Origin: Rheinheimera pacifica
Lineage (GTDB): Bacteria > Pseudomonadota > Gammaproteobacteria > Enterobacterales > Alteromonadaceae
DNA length: 64,000 nucleotides
Assembly (NCBI RefSeq): GCF_024809855.1
Contig: NZ_JANUEM010000019.1
Span: 1-64,000 of the forward strand
Direction: 5' to 3'
Under the pieces are notes generated by a model. That model was not told where the DNA came from. It searched no databases and was given only the letters and a program-made list of their open reading frames with translations. Position 1 is the first letter of the stretch; every line of letters starts with the position of its first letter. Shown in pieces: positions 42,905 through 51,827 of the stretch. The position numbers and the translations under genes were made by a program.

Positions 42905-44272
42905 TTAACGTGGTGGCAGCATGCCTGGTGGCAGCTTACCCCCCAGACTACGCATCATCTTCATTAAGCCACCTTTACCCGACATCTGCTTCATCATCTT
43001 CTGCATCTGGGTAAACTGTTTAAGCAGTTGATTAATATCCTGCACCTGAGTACCGGAACCGGCAGCAATACGTTTTTTACGCGAGCCTTTAAGCAAATCC
43101 GGGAACTCACGCTCTTTTGGTGTCATTGAATTGATAATGGCTTCCATTTTTACAAACTGCTTATCCCCCATCTGGTTCATCGCACCAGCAGGCAGGTTTT
43201 TCATACCCGGCAGTTTATCCATCATCGACATCATGCCGCCCATACCGCGCATTTGCACCAGTTGCTCACGAAAATCTTCTAATGAAAAGCCTTTGCCTTT
43301 CATCATTTTCTGCGCCATTTTGGCAGATTTTTCTTTATCTACTTTTTGCTCAAGCTCTTCAATTAAGCTCAGCACATCGCCCATACCGAGAATACGCGAT
43401 GCCACCCTGTCCGGATGAAACGGCTCTAGTGCATCGGTTTTTTCACCGGTACCTAAAAACTTAATTGGTTTGCCGGTAATATGGCGGATAGACAATGCAG
43501 CACCACCCCGCGCATCGCCATCGGTTTTGGTTAAAATCACCCCGGTAAGTGGTAAAGCGTCATTAAAAGCTTTGGCAGTATTGGCAGCATCCTGGCCTGT
43601 CATGGCATCGACCACAAACAGGGTTTCAATAGGCTTTACTGCACCGTGCAGCGCTTTAATTTCGTCCATCATGTCGCTGTCGACATGCAAGCGACCGGCA
43701 GTATCAACCAACAACACATCAAAAATGCGGGTACGGGCATGCGCAATAGCGGCATTAACAATATCTATTGGTTTTTGTGAAATGTCACTGGGGAAAAACT
43801 CTATGCCAATATCTTTAGCCAGGGTTTCCAACTGTTTAATTGCTGCCGGACGATATACGTCAGCAGATACCACCAGCACTTTTTTCTTTTTCCGCTCAGT
43901 TAAAAACTTAGCCAGTTTACCTACCGACGTCGTTTTACCGGCACCTTGCAAGCCCGCCATTAAAACTACTGCTGGCGGTTGCGTATTCAGTGCCAGCTCT
44001 TCATTGGCCTCTCCCATCGCCTCTTCTAAGGCTTTACGGACAATTTTCAGAAACTCCTGGCCAGGAGTCAGGCTTTTACTTACTTCCAGCCCTACTGAAC
44101 GCTCTTTAACGTTAGCAACAAAATCGCGTACTACCGGCAGCGCTACGTCGGCCTCAAGCAGGGCCATACGTACTTCGCGCAGCGTATCTTTAACATTGTC
44201 TTCAGTTAAACGGCCCCGGCCGGTAATATTTTTCAGCGTGGCGCTTAAACGATCAGAAAGATTCTCAAACAT
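42905..44272 (-). CDS. ffh: Signal recognition particle GTPase Ffh
   Basis: SRP54 subunit that binds signal sequences with 4.5S RNA and delivers ribosomes to FtsY. 455 residues (E. coli 453). N domain, then the GTPase with GLQGAGKTT, the DTAGRLHVD switch and TKTDGDARGGAAL; the C-terminal M domain is rich in Met (FTQMQKMMKQMSGKG, PPGMLPPR) for signal-peptide and RNA binding. Divergent from ypjD, as in E. coli. Confidence 0.99.
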   Translation of the reverse strand: MFENLSDRLSATLKNITGRGRLTEDNVKDTLREVRMALLEADVALPVVRDFVANVKERSVGLEVSKSLTPGQEFLKIVRKALEEAMGEANEELALNTQPPAVVLMAGLQGAGKTTSVGKLAKFLTERKKKKVLVVSADVYRPAAIKQLETLAKDIGIEFFPSDISQKPIDIVNAAIAHARTRIFDVLLVDTAGRLHVDSDMMDEIKALHGAVKPIETLFVVDAMTGQDAANTAKAFNDALPLTGVILTKTDGDARGGAALSIRHITGKPIKFLGTGEKTDALEPFHPDRVASRILGMGDVLSLIEELEQKVDKEKSAKMAQKMMKGKGFSLEDFREQLVQMRGMGGMMSMMDKLPGMKNLPAGAMNQMGDKQFVKMEAIINSMTPKEREFPDLLKGSRKKRIAAGSGTQVQDINQLLKQFTQMQKMMKQMSGKGGLMKMMRSLGGKLPPGMLPPR

Positions 44273-44421
44273 GGTTTTTCACTCAACAGCCATAATACGG
44301 CCGATTATATCAAAGTCGCGCGGTATAAGCAGCCGTTAAGAAACTGTTGATCGCAGCTATGGGCATCCGGCAAAAGTTGCAATACAATGGTTAGCCATTA
44401 AAACAAAAGGAAATGCTGCTA

Positions 44422-45228
44422 ATGTCTACAGTGCTGTTAACTGCACTTGCTTTAATTGCCTATCTGGTTGCTACCGGCTCGGTATTGCTGCGCATTTTTC
44501 ACCCAAACGGGCCGCATTTTAAAACCACCTTCAGCGCAGCCATTATTGGCCTTGTACTACATATGCTGGTACTGGCAGCCATGTTGTTTACTGAGCAGGG
44601 GCAAAACTTCAGTTTGCTTAATGTCAGCTCGCTGATGTGCTGGCTGATCACTGTGGCAATAACCCTTACCGCCCTGCGAACGCCAACTATATTACTGTTA
44701 CCGGTCGTGTATGGCTTTGCCAGCCTGATGCAACTGGCTGTATTAACCTTACCTCACAACGTACAGCTACAACACTTTGAGCAAAACATTATTCTGCTGC
44801 TGCATATTATGCTGGCTTTTATTGCCTACGCTATTTTAATTATGGCTATGCTGTATTCGTTTCAGGTTAGTTATATCAGCAACCGTCTGAAGCAAAAAGA
44901 CTTTGCCGCCATGACACGACATATGCCACCTTTAGTGCAGGCAGAAGTGCTGCAGTTCCGTATTTTACTGGCAGGCACAGTGTTACTTGGCCTGGCGCTA
45001 TTGATAGCGGCCGTATTTATGGATAACTGGCTGGCTAAAGAAAACCTGCATAAAAATGTGTTCAGTTTAATTGGTTTTGCCGTCTTCGTAGTGCTGTGCT
45101 GGGGCCATGCCCGTAAAGGCTGGCGTGGTAAAACCGCCAATATTTTAACAATCACCGGTGCAGCTTTGTTAACTCTTGGCTACTTTGGCAGCCGTTTTGT
45201 ACGCGAAGTGCTGCTAAATACACTTTAA
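44422..45228 (+). CDS. ypjD: YpjD/CcsA-like inner-membrane protein
   Basis: A 268-residue protein with about eight membrane helices, of the cytochrome c assembly (CcsA/CcmC-like) family. In E. coli ypjD sits in the same divergent position beside ffh. His residues in predicted membrane segments (PHNVQLQH, ILLLHIMLAF) could contact haem, but its exact job is not established. The start at 44422 is favoured over an ATG three codons earlier because the AAAGG ribosome site is too close to the latter. Confidence 0.85.
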   Translation: MSTVLLTALALIAYLVATGSVLLRIFHPNGPHFKTTFSAAIIGLVLHMLVLAAMLFTEQGQNFSLLNVSSLMCWLITVAITLTALRTPTILLLPVVYGFASLMQLAVLTLPHNVQLQHFEQNIILLLHIMLAFIAYAILIMAMLYSFQVSYISNRLKQKDFAAMTRHMPPLVQAEVLQFRILLAGTVLLGLALLIAAVFMDNWLAKENLHKNVFSLIGFAVFVVLCWGHARKGWRGKTANILTITGAALLTLGYFGSRFVREVLLNTL

Positions 45229-45293
45229 TTCTTGACTCACCTGCTACTTCGTAATATCAAGTACAGGTGTTTGGCAATACAGGTATTTGACTC

Positions 45294-46562
45294 TTGGACG
45301 ACATATCGACGGGTACGCTATTTATCATTCTTGGCGTGCTCTTATTTTTATCTGCCTATTTCTCAGGATCAGAAACGGGCATGATGTCTGTTAATCCTTA
45401 TCGTTTGAAACATTTAACAAACGAAAATCATAAGGGTGCTATCCGCGTAAGCGAACTGTTAAAACGGCCTGACCGCTTAATTGGCCTTATTTTAATTGGT
45501 AATAACCTGGTAAATATTGCCGCCTCTGCTATTGCCACTATTATTGGTATGCGTTTGTACGGTGATGTCGGTATCGCTATTGCAACAGTGGCGTTAACGA
45601 TGGTGGTGCTGGTGTTTGCTGAAGTCACACCAAAAACCATTGCGGCACTGCACCCCGAACGCATCGCCTTCCCCAGCTCTGCTGTGCTTAAATTACTACT
45701 TAAAATATTCTATCCGCTGGTCTGGCTGGTTAATTTTATTACTAACGGCATTTTGGCGCTTATGGGTATCAGCCCGGAAAAGCACCAGGGTAACAGCTTA
45801 AGCGCCGAAGAATTGCGTACCGTAGTACATGAGGCTGGCGCCCTGATACCGGAGCAACATCAGAACATGCTGGTGGGTGTGCTCGATCTGGAGAACGCCA
45901 CGGTTGAAGATATTATGGTGCCGCGCAATGAAATAGTTGGCATTGATATTAACGACGACTGGAAAGATATAGAGCGCCAGCTGGCGAATATGCAGTACAG
46001 CCGTATTTTGTTGTTCCGGGACAACATTGATGATGCTATTGGTTTTGTTCACCCGCGCGAGCTGATGCGCTTGCTGATTAAAGAACAACTGGCTAAATCT
46101 ACTCTGATGCGTGCAGCAAGTGACATCTACTTTATTCCTGAGGGCACCCAGCTCAATACGCAACTGTTAAAATTTCAGCGCACCAAAGACCGCGTTGGGT
46201 TGGTTGTAGACGAATATGGCGATATTCAGGGCCTGGTAACTCTGGCTGATATTCTGGAAGAAGTGGTGGGTGAATTTACGACAGATATCGCCAGCAACGA
46301 CAACGAAGATATTCTTGCCCAGCCTGATGGTTCATACCTGATTGATGGTGGCATTAATTTACGTGATTTAAACCGCGAAATGCACCTGGAGCTGCCCACT
46401 GATGGCCCGAAAACCTTAAATGGCCTGATTTTAGAGTATCTGGAAGAAATCCCCCAGGGTAAACTAAGTATAAAGCTGGCCGGTTACCCGCTTGAAGTGG
46501 TAGACGTACAGGACAATATGATTAAGACCGTGCGTCTGTTGCCACATTTGAAAAAGTCCTGA
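45294..46562 (+). CDS. CNNM/CorB-family membrane protein (YfjD-like)
   Basis: A 422-residue inner-membrane protein with a DUF21 membrane domain (about 1-180), a pair of CBS domains (about 200-330) and a C-terminal CorC/HlyC domain. Members are linked to Mg2+/Co2+ transport. Family motifs: AYFSGSETGMMSVN, LIGNNLVNI, EVTPKTIAA, VVDEYGDIQGLVTLADI. The start is a TTG. The N-terminus it gives, MDDISTGTLFIILG, aligns with E. coli YfjD MEHISTTTLIIIL, and no ATG exists before the core. Same order ffh-ypjD-yfjD as E. coli. Confidence 0.93.
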   Translation: MDDISTGTLFIILGVLLFLSAYFSGSETGMMSVNPYRLKHLTNENHKGAIRVSELLKRPDRLIGLILIGNNLVNIAASAIATIIGMRLYGDVGIAIATVALTMVVLVFAEVTPKTIAALHPERIAFPSSAVLKLLLKIFYPLVWLVNFITNGILALMGISPEKHQGNSLSAEELRTVVHEAGALIPEQHQNMLVGVLDLENATVEDIMVPRNEIVGIDINDDWKDIERQLANMQYSRILLFRDNIDDAIGFVHPRELMRLLIKEQLAKSTLMRAASDIYFIPEGTQLNTQLLKFQRTKDRVGLVVDEYGDIQGLVTLADILEEVVGEFTTDIASNDNEDILAQPDGSYLIDGGINLRDLNREMHLELPTDGPKTLNGLILEYLEEIPQGKLSIKLAGYPLEVVDVQDNMIKTVRLLPHLKKS

Positions 46563-46572
46563 AACCACAGTT

Positions 46573-46598
46573 AAAAAAACCGGCAGTGCCGGTTTTTA
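46573..46598. terminator. Intrinsic terminator after corB-type gene
   Basis: A 10 bp stem (AAAAACCGGC / GCCGGTTTTT) with a 3-base loop; A- and T-runs on both sides make it work in both directions. It separates convergent genes. Confidence 0.92.
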
Positions 46599-46613
46599 CT
46601 GCTTTATGCCTTC

Positions 46614-47246
46614 TTAGCCAAAAAACAGCCGCCATAACCAGCCACGTTTCAGATCATCCTCACACCGGTTTAACTGCGCGGCATAGGTTTTGGCGCGGCT
46701 ATCTACCTGTTTGGCAACGTTAACAAGCCATGTTTTATTTTTATAAGTGCCACGCCGGTAGCCACCCCAACCTTCATGGTAATTCAGGTAAAGGTTGTAA
46801 CCGTCCCATTTGGATATTTTATTTACGCGGTGGGTTTTATCCAGATACCAACCCATAAAATCCATGGCATCAGAAAAATTGTCACGACTGGCCCAGAAGC
46901 GATTAGCTTCCTTAACATACTCGTCCCAGGTAACTGTTTTTGCTTGTGAATAACCGTAAGCACTACTGGCACGGCCATAAGGGATAAAACCTAAAAACCA
47001 GCGCATTGGCGGCCGGGCATTATGCCGGAAGCTACTTTCCTGATACATAATGCTCATGGGTATATGAATTGGCACGCCCCACTTATCACGCATTTTCGCT
47101 GCTGCATCATACCAGTCGCGGTGTTCATAGAAGATCTCACACAGATTGGAGCTATTCTGTGGCGGCGGTGTACTACAACCACTGATAAACAGTACTGCTG
47201 CCGTGGCGAAGATAAATGGTTTTATTTGTGTATGAACTTTTTTCAT
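46614..47246 (-). CDS. Lytic-transglycosylase-like lipoprotein
   Basis: A 210-residue exported protein. Start at the ATG at 47246 with lipobox F-I-S-G-C; the upstream extension begins at a TTG and is discarded. The SLT-type fold is suggested by the catalytic-Glu motif MYQESSFRHNA, the AYGYSQAKTVTWDEY segment and LYLNYHEGWGGYRRGTY near the end, as in other lysozyme-like SLT domains. It should cleave peptidoglycan glycan strands. It follows gshA on the same strand. Confidence 0.85.
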   Translation of the reverse strand: MKKVHTQIKPFIFATAAVLFISGCSTPPPQNSSNLCEIFYEHRDWYDAAAKMRDKWGVPIHIPMSIMYQESSFRHNARPPMRWFLGFIPYGRASSAYGYSQAKTVTWDEYVKEANRFWASRDNFSDAMDFMGWYLDKTHRVNKISKWDGYNLYLNYHEGWGGYRRGTYKNKTWLVNVAKQVDSRAKTYAAQLNRCEDDLKRGWLWRLFFG

Positions 47247-47306
47247 CCGACCGATTCTAACAAGGTGCACGGATGCAACCAAGTTTTATTCTCCCTGGAT
47301 ACTGTT

Positions 47307-47334
47307 ACGGCTACCTTTAGGTAGCCGCTTTTTT
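47307..47334 (+). terminator. Hairpin over the gshA stop codon with a plus-strand T-run
   Basis: CGGCTACC and GGTAGCCG pair around TTTA (47308-47327), and the plus strand then reads CTTTTTT. The stop codon of gshA (minus strand) lies in the loop. On the minus strand no T-run follows, so it looks like a terminator for plus-strand, antisense transcription, or a weak gshA end. Confidence 0.5.
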
Positions 47335-48921
47335 ATCCTCACATTGTGGTACTTCAGCAAAATACTGCGCAATATACTGATCGAAGCTCATGTTATCCAA
47401 CTGCTCAACCTGCTGCTGTGCCAGAATTGACTGTGCAGCGGCCTCAGTAAACTGCTCAGCAGAATAATACTGGTAAGGCTCCTGCAGCAGCTGTTGGCGG
47501 TAGGTTGCCGATAACTGCAAGGTATAGCTGCTGTTATCCTGTTGTTTCGCCAGTAACTGATTAAGTAATTTACCGGAAAATGTCTGGGACGGGTCCAACA
47601 GGCCAAGATAAAATTGTTTTAAAGCGCTGCTATAGCCCTGCGTTAAATAGGCAGAATCCAGATACTGTGCTAAAGGCATCAGATCGGCAAACAACTCTTC
47701 TGCCCAATCCAGCATTAAACGGGGCTGGCCATTTTGCTGGATCTCCAGATTAGTACGCCTGCCATCTGTAACCACTTTTTTTAAGTTTTGCTCGGTAATA
47801 CTCTGCTCGCTGGCAGACATTGACGGGCTGTCCTGCAGCAGGCAATACAACAGGAAAACATCGAGAAAACGCATCTGATCTGCGCTAATACCCACGCTAC
47901 TGAACGGATTAACATCCAGAGCACGCACTTCGATATATTCAACCCCCCGCTTCGCCAGCGCGCAGGTTGGCCGCTCACCAGACTGGGTGGTACGTTTGGG
48001 ACGGATAGTAGAATAAAACTCATTTTCTATTTGTAACACATTAGCGTTAAGTTGCTGGTATTCACCATTAACCCTGACACCAATACTTTTATATTCCTCA
48101 GACGGCATGCTAATCGCCTGATGCAGGCCGGCAATATACTCAGGCAGGCTGTTATAAGTAATATTCAGGCTGGATTGCGCGCTGTTGGTGTAACCTAAAT
48201 CACTCATACGCAATGAAGTGGCATAAGGCAGATACAACGACCCTTTACCCAGTGCCTGAAAATTATAACGGCTGCTGCGTCCTTCCAGAAACGACTTGCA
48301 CATCGCCGGTGAAGCACCAAATAAATATACAATCAGCCAGACATAACGTTTGTAATTACGTATTAACGCCAGATACTGTTCAGAGATAAACGCCTGTAAG
48401 TCACCACTTCGCCCCAGAATTTGCTGATATTGCTGCCAGAAGTCCTGTGAAAAAGAAAAATTAAAATGCACACCACTAATAGCCTGCATCATACTGCCGT
48501 AGCGGTTATGCAAGCCTTTGCGGTACAGCGTTTTCATTCTGCCGATATTAGAACTGCCATACTGCGCAAACGGAATTTGCTTCTGATCGTCAATAAAACA
48601 CGGCATGCTGCCTGCCCAGAACTGCTCTTCACCAATGTTTTTAATGGTAAAACGATGAATATCTGCCAGCTGCGCTAATGTGGTATCAATGCTGTCGCTG
48701 ACCGGGGTAATAAACTCAAGCAAGGACTCAGAAAAATCGGTCGTGATCCAAGGATGGGTTAACGCTGCACCAAGGGCTTGCGGATGAGGAGTTAATGCAA
48801 GTTTGCCATCCGGTTTAACCCGCAACGTCTCCCGCTCTATACCACGCTGAATACCTGTGATGGCATGTTTACTAGGCACGGCATTCAGCTTAGCCAGACG
48901 TTGTTGTAAAGTTGAGCCCAA
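47317..48921 (-). CDS. gshA: Glutamate-cysteine ligase
   Basis: First enzyme of glutathione synthesis; joins Glu and Cys with ATP. 534 residues (E. coli 518). Family motifs: GIQRGIERETLRV, TTDFSESLLEFITP, MQAISGVHFNFSFS, RTTQSGERPTCALA, YIEVRALDVNPFS. The start is a TTG at 48921 with AAGGA seven bases before it; E. coli gshA also starts with TTG. No in-frame ATG precedes the conserved core. Confidence 0.97.
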   Translation of the reverse strand: MGSTLQQRLAKLNAVPSKHAITGIQRGIERETLRVKPDGKLALTPHPQALGAALTHPWITTDFSESLLEFITPVSDSIDTTLAQLADIHRFTIKNIGEEQFWAGSMPCFIDDQKQIPFAQYGSSNIGRMKTLYRKGLHNRYGSMMQAISGVHFNFSFSQDFWQQYQQILGRSGDLQAFISEQYLALIRNYKRYVWLIVYLFGASPAMCKSFLEGRSSRYNFQALGKGSLYLPYATSLRMSDLGYTNSAQSSLNITYNSLPEYIAGLHQAISMPSEEYKSIGVRVNGEYQQLNANVLQIENEFYSTIRPKRTTQSGERPTCALAKRGVEYIEVRALDVNPFSSVGISADQMRFLDVFLLYCLLQDSPSMSASEQSITEQNLKKVVTDGRRTNLEIQQNGQPRLMLDWAEELFADLMPLAQYLDSAYLTQGYSSALKQFYLGLLDPSQTFSGKLLNQLLAKQQDNSSYTLQLSATYRQQLLQEPYQYYSAEQFTEAAAQSILAQQQVEQLDNMSFDQYIAQYFAEVPQCEDKKAAT

Positions 48922-49147
48922 GATAATTCCTTAAATGGTGTCTGATTGTGCAGAAATTGGGGCGCTAAGGCCAATCTCAAGACTGCTGCTTAATTTAGCC
49001 TGCAATTTCATTTTCAACAATCGAAGATTTGGTCGCTTAACCCTCTTATGGGTTAAACCGCCACAGCTATGGCTGCAATTATTACTTTAATACATTAGAC
49101 TTGCCGGATCAGGAACAAAATAGCAACTACTTAAATAAGCAGGTGAC

Positions 49148-50692
49148 ATGAACCGTCGCAACATAAGCACTATTAATGAAGAAGTTAAATTTAATGCTGA
49201 GCAGGAGCTGGTTTCTACCACAGATTTGCGCGGTGTTATCACCTATGCCAACCCGGCCTTTTGCAAGGTTGCAGGTTACAGCGAAGAAGAATTAGTGGGT
49301 AACAACCATAATCTTGTACGTCATCCTGACATGCCGGCAGCAGCTTTTGCTGATCTGTGGCACAAACTTAAACAAGGCCAATCCTGGCGTGGCCTGGTTA
49401 AAAACCGCTGTAAAGATGGCCGCTATTACTGGGTGGATGCCTTTGTTACACCCATTTATCAACAGGGCAAACTGGTGGGCTATCAGTCGGTAAGGGTAAA
49501 ACCCGATGCAGCCATGATAGAACGGGCCAATAAAAGTTATCCAGCCATAGCAGCCGGTAAAATTCCGTCAGACTGGCGCAGCCGCTTTGGCTTAAAGCGC
49601 CTGCTGGCAGCAACGTTTAGCCTGCTGCTGGCCGCTATTGGTGTCGCCGTTTTTGGCTGGCATTTTTTGCTGGCGTTACTGTTACCGCTGGTGTGGTTGC
49701 TTTGTTGTTACGACGAACTCTTTATCATTCCGGCGCAATTACAACAGGCCAAAGCAAAATTCGACAGTGTATCGCGCTGGATTTACTCTGGTTTTGGCCC
49801 TTACGGCATTGCAGATTTTCAGCAAAAAATGTCTCAGGCCAGGCTGCGTACGGTTTTAGGCCGCGCCACCGACAGCACCGCAGCACTGAGCATTATTGCA
49901 GAAACGCAGGCTGAAGCCGTGCATATGACAGAACAAGGTATTCACCAACAGCATGACCGCTTAAGCAGTATTGTTGCAGCTACGTCTCAGCTTTACGGCA
50001 CGGTACAGGATATAGCTGAGCGCACTCAGGACACGCACCAACAGGTAAACGAAACACACAAAATCTGTGAAGCCGCAAAAACCACCATGCAACACACAGC
50101 TAAAACAGTGCAGCAACTGGCAACAGAAGTTCAGGGTGCAGCAGCAACAGCGGATGGCCTGGCGGTTGAAGCTGAGCGGATTGGTGTCGTAATGACTGAA
50201 ATTCAGGGCATTGCCGATCAAACCAACCTATTGGCATTAAATGCTGCCATTGAAGCGGCCCGTGCCGGTGAGCATGGCCGCGGCTTTGCGGTGGTTGCCG
50301 ACGAAGTAAGAGCATTATCATCGCGCACACACAACGCTACAGAGCAAATTAAACAATCGATAGGTGAAATTCAGCAAACCTTACTAAGCTGGGGCAAGGT
50401 TATGTTGCACAGCCGCCAGCAAGTAGATATCTGCGTAACCGAAACCCGGCACAGCGAGCAGCAACTGGCCGAAATTTCGCGCATGATTGATCATATTGCC
50501 CAACTGTCGTCGCAAATTACCACTGCCGCAACCCAGCAAGGTGTCGTGGCCAACGACGTGCAACAAAGCGTTGAACATATACAGCAAATTGCCCAAACCA
50601 ACCTGAACAATATTCAGATAGTATCTGACAACAGTTCAGCCTTGCAGCAGCAAGCCGGCAAAATTGCTGATATGAATAAAAGCTTTGGTTAA
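49148..50692 (+). CDS. PAS-domain chemoreceptor (Aer-like MCP)
   Basis: A 514-residue methyl-accepting chemotaxis protein. An N-terminal PAS domain (about 20-120; [22 protein letters not shown], then [13 protein letters not shown]) is followed by a hydrophobic hairpin (about 150-190) and a cytoplasmic signalling domain with the highly conserved tip [20 protein letters not shown] and [13 protein letters not shown]. There is no periplasmic domain, as in the redox receptor Aer. FAD binding is possible but not proven. Single gene with its own terminator. Confidence 0.93.
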   Translation: MNRRNISTINEEVKFNAEQELVSTTDLRGVITYANPAFCKVAGYSEEELVGNNHNLVRHPDMPAAAFADLWHKLKQGQSWRGLVKNRCKDGRYYWVDAFVTPIYQQGKLVGYQSVRVKPDAAMIERANKSYPAIAAGKIPSDWRSRFGLKRLLAATFSLLLAAIGVAVFGWHFLLALLLPLVWLLCCYDELFIIPAQLQQAKAKFDSVSRWIYSGFGPYGIADFQQKMSQARLRTVLGRATDSTAALSIIAETQAEAVHMTEQGIHQQHDRLSSIVAATSQLYGTVQDIAERTQDTHQQVNETHKICEAAKTTMQHTAKTVQQLATEVQGAAATADGLAVEAERIGVVMTEIQGIADQTNLLALNAAIEAARAGEHGRGFAVVADEVRALSSRTHNATEQIKQSIGEIQQTLLSWGKVMLHSRQQVDICVTETRHSEQQLAEISRMIDHIAQLSSQITTAATQQGVVANDVQQSVEHIQQIAQTNLNNIQIVSDNSSALQQQAGKIADMNKSFG

Positions 50693-50696
50693 AAAC

Positions 50697-50724
50697 ACAA
50701 AACTCCGCCGCGGCGGAGTTTTTT
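50697..50724. terminator. Bidirectional terminator after the chemoreceptor gene
   Basis: A perfect palindrome AACTCCGCCGCGGCGGAGTT (50701-50720) flanked by A and T runs. It lies between the convergent chemoreceptor and pssA genes. Confidence 0.92.
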
Positions 50725-50753
50725 AATGCATAACGTTTTAATGTATTACTGGT

Positions 50754-51587
50754 TTACAAGCTCTTGTTGTCGTCTTTGGCAGCAGAGTCTGTTGCCTTTG
50801 GGTCTTTATCTGCATCGGCAAAGTCAGCGTCGTCAGAGTCTCCCAATACGTGCTCAAGTTTAAGTTTGCGTACACTGCGAATTGTCGTTATCGGACCAGA
50901 GCAGGCATAAATAAAGAAAATACCAAACAGCATTTCTGCCGGACGGGCAGCAATGACGACAAAAATCAGCACGACCATCAAAATGGTTAAAAAGGATACC
51001 CTGTCACGCCAGTTAAGATCTTTAAACGAGTTATAACGGAAATTACTGACCATCAGTAAGCCGGTAACAATCGTCAGCAGCCCCACCAGATAACCGATGT
51101 TGTCACCATCGACCTGATAAATACTGCCGCTCCATACCATACCGGCAATAATAGCTGCCGCAGCTGGACTGGCTAAACCCTGAAAAAAGCGGCCGTCGGT
51201 AACGCCCAGATTGGCATTAAAACGGGCAAGACGCAGTGCCGCGCAGGCTACATAAATAAAGGCAGCCAGCCAACCGAACTTGCCGTACTCTGCAAGGCCC
51301 CAATTGTAGGCAACCAGTGCAGGCGCAATACCAAACGACAACATATCAGACATACTGTCGTACTGGGCGCCAAACTCACTTTGAGTATTGGTTAAGCGCG
51401 CTACCCGCCCATCCAGGCCATCAAAAATCATCGCGATAAAAATGGCTACTGCAGCAGCTTCAAAGCGGCCGTTCATTGACGACACTATGGCAAAAAAACC
51501 AGAAAATAAGCCGCCCGTTGTCAGTAAATTAGGCAGCAGGTAAATGCCCTTACGCGGGCTGGTATCATGTGTTTTTGACTCAGGCAT
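50754..51587 (-). CDS. pssA: CDP-diacylglycerol-serine O-phosphatidyltransferase (class II)
   Basis: Membrane enzyme making phosphatidylserine, the precursor of phosphatidylethanolamine. 277 residues with several membrane helices. The CDP-alcohol phosphotransferase motif DG-x2-AR-x8-G-x3-D-x3-D is complete (begins FDGLDGRVARL). This is the Bacillus-type class, not the phospholipase-D-like soluble E. coli enzyme. The last 35 residues are acidic and Asp/Lys-rich (DSDDADFADADKDPK) and unlikely to be structured. Confidence 0.93.
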   Translation of the reverse strand: MPESKTHDTSPRKGIYLLPNLLTTGGLFSGFFAIVSSMNGRFEAAAVAIFIAMIFDGLDGRVARLTNTQSEFGAQYDSMSDMLSFGIAPALVAYNWGLAEYGKFGWLAAFIYVACAALRLARFNANLGVTDGRFFQGLASPAAAAIIAGMVWSGSIYQVDGDNIGYLVGLLTIVTGLLMVSNFRYNSFKDLNWRDRVSFLTILMVVLIFVVIAARPAEMLFGIFFIYACSGPITTIRSVRKLKLEHVLGDSDDADFADADKDPKATDSAAKDDNKSL

Positions 51588-51658
51588 AAAGCAACTTCTA
51601 CGTTATGGATTTACAAAGGATTATAAGGGACATACCTTAACATGGATAGCCTGAAGGC

Positions 51659-51686
51659 AAAAGTGACCGCAAAAGCGGCCACTTTT
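51659..51686 (-). terminator. Intrinsic terminator downstream of clpB
   Basis: AAAGTGaCCGC and GCGGcCACTTT pair around AAAA, with one internal mismatch; the minus strand runs on into TTTTG. It lies between the clpB-side palindrome and the pssA start. Confidence 0.7.
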
Positions 51687-51698
51687 ATACCCTTCGTC

Positions 51699-51801
51699 TT
51701 TCAACATGCACGGGTGTTGGCTGCGCTCACTCCCCCCCAATCACATAGTATTGCTATGCTCATGGGGATTCACTCACTTGCCGCCTACGTGCATGTTGAA
51801 A
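51699..51801. repeat. Long intergenic palindrome downstream of clpB
   Basis: Perfect 14-base arms TTTCAACATGCACG (51699-51712) and CGTGCATGTTGAAA (51788-51801) enclose about 75 bases that fold again (CCCCC/GGGG and CATAG/CTATG). I associate very similar elements with dispersed extragenic repeats in Shewanella and relatives; only one copy is in this window. No open frame is implied. A small TTGGGTATATCCCAA palindrome follows at 51806-51820. Confidence 0.65.
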
Positions 51802-51827
51802 TCCATTGGGTATATCCCAATACCAGA

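Noticed and set aside
43470-44339. Long open frame opposite ffh
   Set aside because: Shadow of ffh on the other strand; no ribosome site and no family resemblance.
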